Shown: one piece after another, positions 35,337 to 38,544 of the stretch
Numbering within the stretch: the first letter of the stretch is position 1
How the letters are laid out: every line of letters starts with the position of its first letter
Assembly: GCA_018660825.1 (NCBI GenBank)
Contig: JABJJO010000119.1
Span: 1 to 38,544 of the forward strand
DNA from: Planctomycetaceae bacterium
GTDB taxonomy: Bacteria; Planctomycetota; Planctomycetia; Pirellulales; Pirellulaceae
Direction: 5' to 3'
DNA length: 38,544 nucleotides
Position numbers and translations under genes: made by a program
The notes under the pieces: generated by a model
The model's input: only the letters and a program-made list of their open reading frames with translations
Told to the model about the DNA's origin: nothing
Databases searched by the model: none

Positions 35337-35368
35337 ATAAACTAGTGTACAAATGTACACTAGTTTAT
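35337..35368. repeat. Near-perfect 32-bp palindrome overlapping the next gene's stop
   Basis: Arms of 15 bp (35337-35351 and 35354-35368) pair perfectly around two As, with the core CTAGTGTACA/TGTACACTAG. It starts 5 bp after the first inverted repeat and overlaps the stop codon (35360-35362) of the convergent minus-strand gene. It may form a transcription stop for that gene. Confidence 0.88.
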
Positions 35369-35791
35369 GACATTAATTGCAGTGATCGGTTCTGTCTGAA
35401 AGCGATTGTCGCTGTGAAGGTTACCTAAACCAAGTTCTAGCTTCATGTTGGTTCGAATGACGCCCATTTCAACGAGTGTCAACCCGCCCCTTTGTTTGCC
35501 GACAGTTGCGCCAAGTAACCGTACCAAACCAATCGATTCGCTAGACGATCCGGTCTCAATTCGGTTCGCCATTGCGCTGGCGCGTTGCGTATTGATCATC
35601 TGTAATTCGTACGTCTCAGTCGCAGTTTCTATTACGATCGTATCACCTGACTTCAAATCGCCGAAGCGTATCTGATCGAGCGTATTTGTGGCAAGTTGGT
35701 CTGCACTAAAGGCGATTGCTGCCCCCAGCAACCAAGCTCCCATACAAGCCATAACGGCTATAACGCCAATTCGATTTTTCCGATTATTCAT
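35360..35791 (-). CDS. Small exported protein of unknown function
   Basis: I recognise no family. The protein has 143 residues from the ATG at 35791; a GTG at 35800 is an in-frame alternative, and AAAGGG lies 10-17 bp before the ATG. The signal peptide is NRIGVIAVMACMGAWLLGAAIAFSA. The mature part starts with a beta-like segment (IRFGDLKSGDTIVIETATETYELQMIN), reminiscent of small beta-barrel surface or binding modules, then LVRLLGATVGKQRGGLTLVEMGVIRTNMKLELG. No cysteines or catalytic motifs stand out. The stop codon lies within the palindrome at 35337-35368. It faces the tRNA gene and lies about 210 bp from the PVC dehydrogenase on the other strand. Confidence 0.65.
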   Translation of the reverse strand: MNNRKNRIGVIAVMACMGAWLLGAAIAFSADQLATNTLDQIRFGDLKSGDTIVIETATETYELQMINTQRASAMANRIETGSSSESIGLVRLLGATVGKQRGGLTLVEMGVIRTNMKLELGLGNLHSDNRFQTEPITAINVIN

Positions 35792-36003
35792 ACTTCTCAC
35801 GCCCTTTCAATCATAGGCGAAACGTTAAATTGTTTTCTCTCTTAGAGTGAACATAGGTTTCCGTTTTGACCCGCTCCCTACAAAAAATCTAATTCTCCAA
35901 TAATTTCTGGTGTTAACGACCAATCGTGGTTGGATTAAAAGGTACGATAGAACTATCTAACATAAGTTATACAATCGTTACTTCAACTTCTTGGTCTATC
36001 AAC

Positions 36004-38544
36004 GTGAAACACCTTGCACTTGTCCCCTATAAATATTTAGTTTTGGCGTTTTTACTAGCGGCGGGAGTCACTCTTTCCGGTTACCCATTAACCGCCCTAC
36101 AAAGTGAAGACGAAGCTACATGGGCAGACGTTGATGTTCCGGCGGACTGGAAACGACCGCGAACTGGCGCCGGTGAAAATGGGTTTCGTTGGTACCGTTG
36201 CCAAATTGCAATTCCGGCCGACTGGAAATCACAAAATCTTACGCTACTTGTGGAACCGGTCGATGATGCCCGAGAGATATTCTTTAACGGAGTGCGGATT
36301 GGTACGATTGGTGCGATGCCGCCCAAATTTCGCAGTGGATTGGGTGAGGATACAGAACATAAAATTCAAGCAGCACAAGTTCTCGCTGGGCAGAGTAACG
36401 TTTTAGCCATTCGCGTCTACCGCAAACATCCCCGTGGTGGGTTCAATGTCGCCGCTCCCGTGATTACTAATGGTAAGCAAGCAATCAGCACCAATGGTAA
36501 ATGGCAGACGATAACAGGAGATGATCAAGGCTGGGCATTGTGGAAAGATGCCAAGCCCGAGAGTAATTTGTTCTCTAAAGTGGGAGATGCAAGAACAGTG
36601 ATCGCTGAGTTTCGCAAGCTTGAAAATGACCGTGGAGCACGGTCACCGAGTGACGCTCTAAAACAATTTACCACGACTCCGCTGCTCAGCGTTGATACGG
36701 TATTAAGCGATCCAGATATCGCTCAACCTCTTTCCATTAAATTTGATGAACGTGGCCGAATGTGGGTCATGGAGTATCGGCAGTATCCAGACCCAGCAGG
36801 AGTTGAAGTTGTCAGTCGAGATAAGTATCTGCGTACGGTCTATGACAAATTACCGCTTCCTCCACCACTTGGCGCACGCGGTCAAGACCGTATTTCGATC
36901 CATGAAGATACCAATGGCGATGGCAAGTTTGATAACCATAAAGTATTTGTCGATGGATTGAACATTGCAACATCATTCGCGATTGGTGATGGAGGAGTGT
37001 ATGTATTAAATCCGCCGTATTTACTGTTTTATCGAGACCGTAATCAAGATGACCAGGCGGATGGTGATCCTGTGGTCATTCTCGAAGGTTTTGGCATTGA
37101 AGATACGCATTCGGCGGCCAGCCATCTACGTTGGGGACCCGACGGTTGGTTATATGGCGCTCAGGGCAGCACCGTATCGGGCAACATCAAACATTATGGC
37201 ACTGAGGAAAAACCGATTTCGTCGATGGGGCAGGGGATTTGGCGGTATCATCCAGGCCTTAAGAAATACGAGATGTTCGCCGAAGGCGGGGGAAATACGT
37301 ATGGCGTAGAATTTGACTCATTTGGACGAGTCTACTCAGGCTATAACGGCGGTAACACACGGGGTTTTCACTATGTCCAAGGGGGTTACTATCTAAAAGG
37401 TTTCTCAAAACATGGTCAATTGTCGAACCCCTATGCTTTTGGCTACTTCCCAGCGATGGCCCATACTCAGGTCCCCCGATTCACGCACACGTTTGTCATC
37501 TATGAGGACCCGATTCTTCCGGAATACTACCGTAATCGCTTGTACGGAGTGGAACCGTTACAAGGTCGAGTAGTGTATAGCAGCTTTGAACCGGATACAT
37601 CGACCTTTAAAACAACAGACCTCGGGCATCCGCTGAAAACGACCGACACTTGGTTTCGTCCAGTAGATATTCAAGTAGGTCCGGATGGAGCGCTTTATGT
37701 AGCGGATCTTTACGAGCAGCGAATCGATCATGCATCTCATTTTCAAGGTCGCATCGACAATACCAATGGTCGCGTTTATCGATTACGGCCTACTGAGAAT
37801 TGGAAGAACCAGTCTTTTGATTGCTCAGAGTTTACGAATCAAGAACTGTTTGGGCTATTTTCTTCTCCCTTTCGCTCCCAGAGGCAAACAGCTTTGCGGT
37901 TATTGCGTAATCGTAAGCTCAGTAAGTCCGACGTAGCACAGTTACAGACACTTTTGACGAACGACGAAATACTTGTTGCGATCAATGCCCTTTGGGCACT
38001 AAACGTCACGGGGAATTTCGATCTCGAGATTGCTCAACGTTCGCTTACAAGTGAACACTGGGCGGTGCGGGGATGGTCGATTCGCTTGGCCGCAGACCAT
38101 CTAGAGTTAGATGCGAATTATCAAAAAGCTTTGTTATTGCAGGTGCAACAAGAAGGCAACGTTCAAGTGCGCAGTCAAATGGCAGCCTCAGCTCGACGTG
38201 TGAGCCCGCCATTGTTTGCAGGCATGGTCAAGGAACTGTTGCAGCGCGATGATGATGTCCTTGATCGCCATATTCCCCTGTTAATTTGGTGGGCCATCGA
38301 AGCAAATGCGACTGAATTTGAAAGCATTAGACAGCTATTTGGTGATCCAAAAGTTTGGGCACAAAACATGACCAAATCGGTTATCCTACAGCGATTGGTC
38401 AAGCGTTATGCAATGTCTGGCACTCGAGGAGAGTTAGAAAACCTAGCTTGGATGTTTCAAGCAGCTCCCGATAAAGCGTCAAGAGATGTATTGATGGCTG
38501 GTTTTGAGCAATCCTTTGAGGGTCGGTCACTGGCGAATCTACCA
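36004..38544 (+). CDS. PVC-type membrane-bound dehydrogenase with HEAT-like repeats (C-terminus cut by window edge)
   Basis: The frame is open from the GTG at 36004 to the right edge, 847 codons without a stop. The GTG is the first plausible start and opens a signal peptide (KHLALVPYKYLVLAFLLAAG). Residues ~40-170 form a galactose-binding-like beta domain (DWKRPRTGAGENGFRWYRCQI, IFFNGVRIG). The putative dehydrogenase propeller follows, with the planctomycete signature FDERGRMWVMEYRQYPDP, DTNGDGKFDNHKVFVDGL, GGVYVLNPPYLLFYRD, HLRWGPDGWLYG and DIQVGPDGALYVADLYEQRIDH. From ~610 onward are HEAT-like helical repeats (LLTNDEILVAINALWALNV, EHWAVRGWSIRLAA). Full-length relatives usually end in a c-type haem domain (CxxCH), which would be beyond the edge. 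The substrate is unknown; sugar or alcohol oxidation in the periplasm is inferred from the family. Confidence 0.9.
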   Translation, partial: MKHLALVPYKYLVLAFLLAAGVTLSGYPLTALQSEDEATWADVDVPADWKRPRTGAGENGFRWYRCQIAIPADWKSQNLTLLVEPVDDAREIFFNGVRIGTIGAMPPKFRSGLGEDTEHKIQAAQVLAGQSNVLAIRVYRKHPRGGFNVAAPVITNGKQAISTNGKWQTITGDDQGWALWKDAKPESNLFSKVGDARTVIAEFRKLENDRGARSPSDALKQFTTTPLLSVDTVLSDPDIAQPLSIKFDERGRMWVMEYRQYPDPAGVEVVSRDKYLRTVYDKLPLPPPLGARGQDRISIHEDTNGDGKFDNHKVFVDGLNIATSFAIGDGGVYVLNPPYLLFYRDRNQDDQADGDPVVILEGFGIEDTHSAASHLRWGPDGWLYGAQGSTVSGNIKHYGTEEKPISSMGQGIWRYHPGLKKYEMFAEGGGNTYGVEFDSFGRVYSGYNGGNTRGFHYVQGGYYLKGFSKHGQLSNPYAFGYFPAMAHTQVPRFTHTFVIYEDPILPEYYRNRLYGVEPLQGRVVYSSFEPDTSTFKTTDLGHPLKTTDTWFRPVDIQVGPDGALYVADLYEQRIDHASHFQGRIDNTNGRVYRLRPTENWKNQSFDCSEFTNQELFGLFSSPFRSQRQTALRLLRNRKLSKSDVAQLQTLLTNDEILVAINALWALNVTGNFDLEIAQRSLTSEHWAVRGWSIRLAADHLELDANYQKALLLQVQQEGNVQVRSQMAASARRVSPPLFAGMVKELLQRDDDVLDRHIPLLIWWAIEANATEFESIRQLFGDPKVWAQNMTKSVILQRLVKRYAMSGTRGELENLAWMFQAAPDKASRDVLMAGFEQSFEGRSLANLP

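Noticed and set aside
35206-35368. Integrated element at tRNA-Pro
   Set aside because: No integrase gene and no repeated tRNA 3' end is visible nearby, so the palindromes alone do not support an integrated island.
36002-36011. Sequence ACGTGAAACA that looks like half of a parS site
   Set aside because: Only the right half matches; the left six bases agree at one position. It coincides with the GTG start of the dehydrogenase gene and is not a palindrome.

Overview
The window looks like chromosomal DNA of a planctomycete, probably of the Pirellulaceae type. The evidence is a secreted protein with the LEPR-XLL N-terminal motif, SdrD-type B domains and FNGDG repeats; the start of a PVC-type membrane-bound dehydrogenase; a GDWPQ-type PQQ-like propeller; a Tat-exported sugar isomerase-like protein; and several starts without a Shine-Dalgarno sequence. 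I see no phage genes, transposases, CRISPR array or rRNA. The content is mostly housekeeping mixed with lineage-specific secreted proteins.

Layout. Positions 1-14.2 kb are all on the minus strand: the LEPR-XLL protein (cut by the left edge), a WD40 protein, citrate synthase, a parvulin-type prolyl isomerase, Mfd, an Old Yellow Enzyme-like oxidoreductase and a PcrA/UvrD helicase. A near-consensus sigma-70 promoter at 14.4 kb then drives a free-standing RNA polymerase alpha-CTD protein on the plus strand. It is followed by a PQQ-like propeller and a tight three-gene cassette at 16.3-18.4 kb (four-helix membrane protein, small beta-rich protein, P-loop NTPase) with no assigned function. From 18.5 to 24.5 kb lie secreted proteins, PolX and the Tat-exported isomerase-like protein, separated by clear hairpin terminators. 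Then come acetyl-CoA synthetase, a minus-strand cluster (ExeA-like ATPase, GalE-like epimerase, DPM1-like glycosyltransferase), trpF, a DUF1015 protein and adenosylhomocysteinase.

From 31.7 to 35.1 kb is a chromosome-partition locus: parA and parB overlap by 8 bp, and three perfect 16-bp parS sites flank ahcY beside them. A tRNA-Pro(UGG) gene with a plausible promoter follows, then two long perfect palindromes, a small secreted protein, and the PVC dehydrogenase that runs off the right edge.

How the genes work together. ParA, ParB and parS form a complete segregation module. Mfd and PcrA both act on stalled RNA polymerase and DNA damage, and the alpha-CTD protein next to them may also touch transcription (inference). 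GltA and Acs are linked through acetyl-CoA but lie far apart. The best candidate for an undescribed system is the translationally coupled cassette at 16.3-18.4 kb. The free-standing alpha-CTD and the parS/ahcY arrangement come next.
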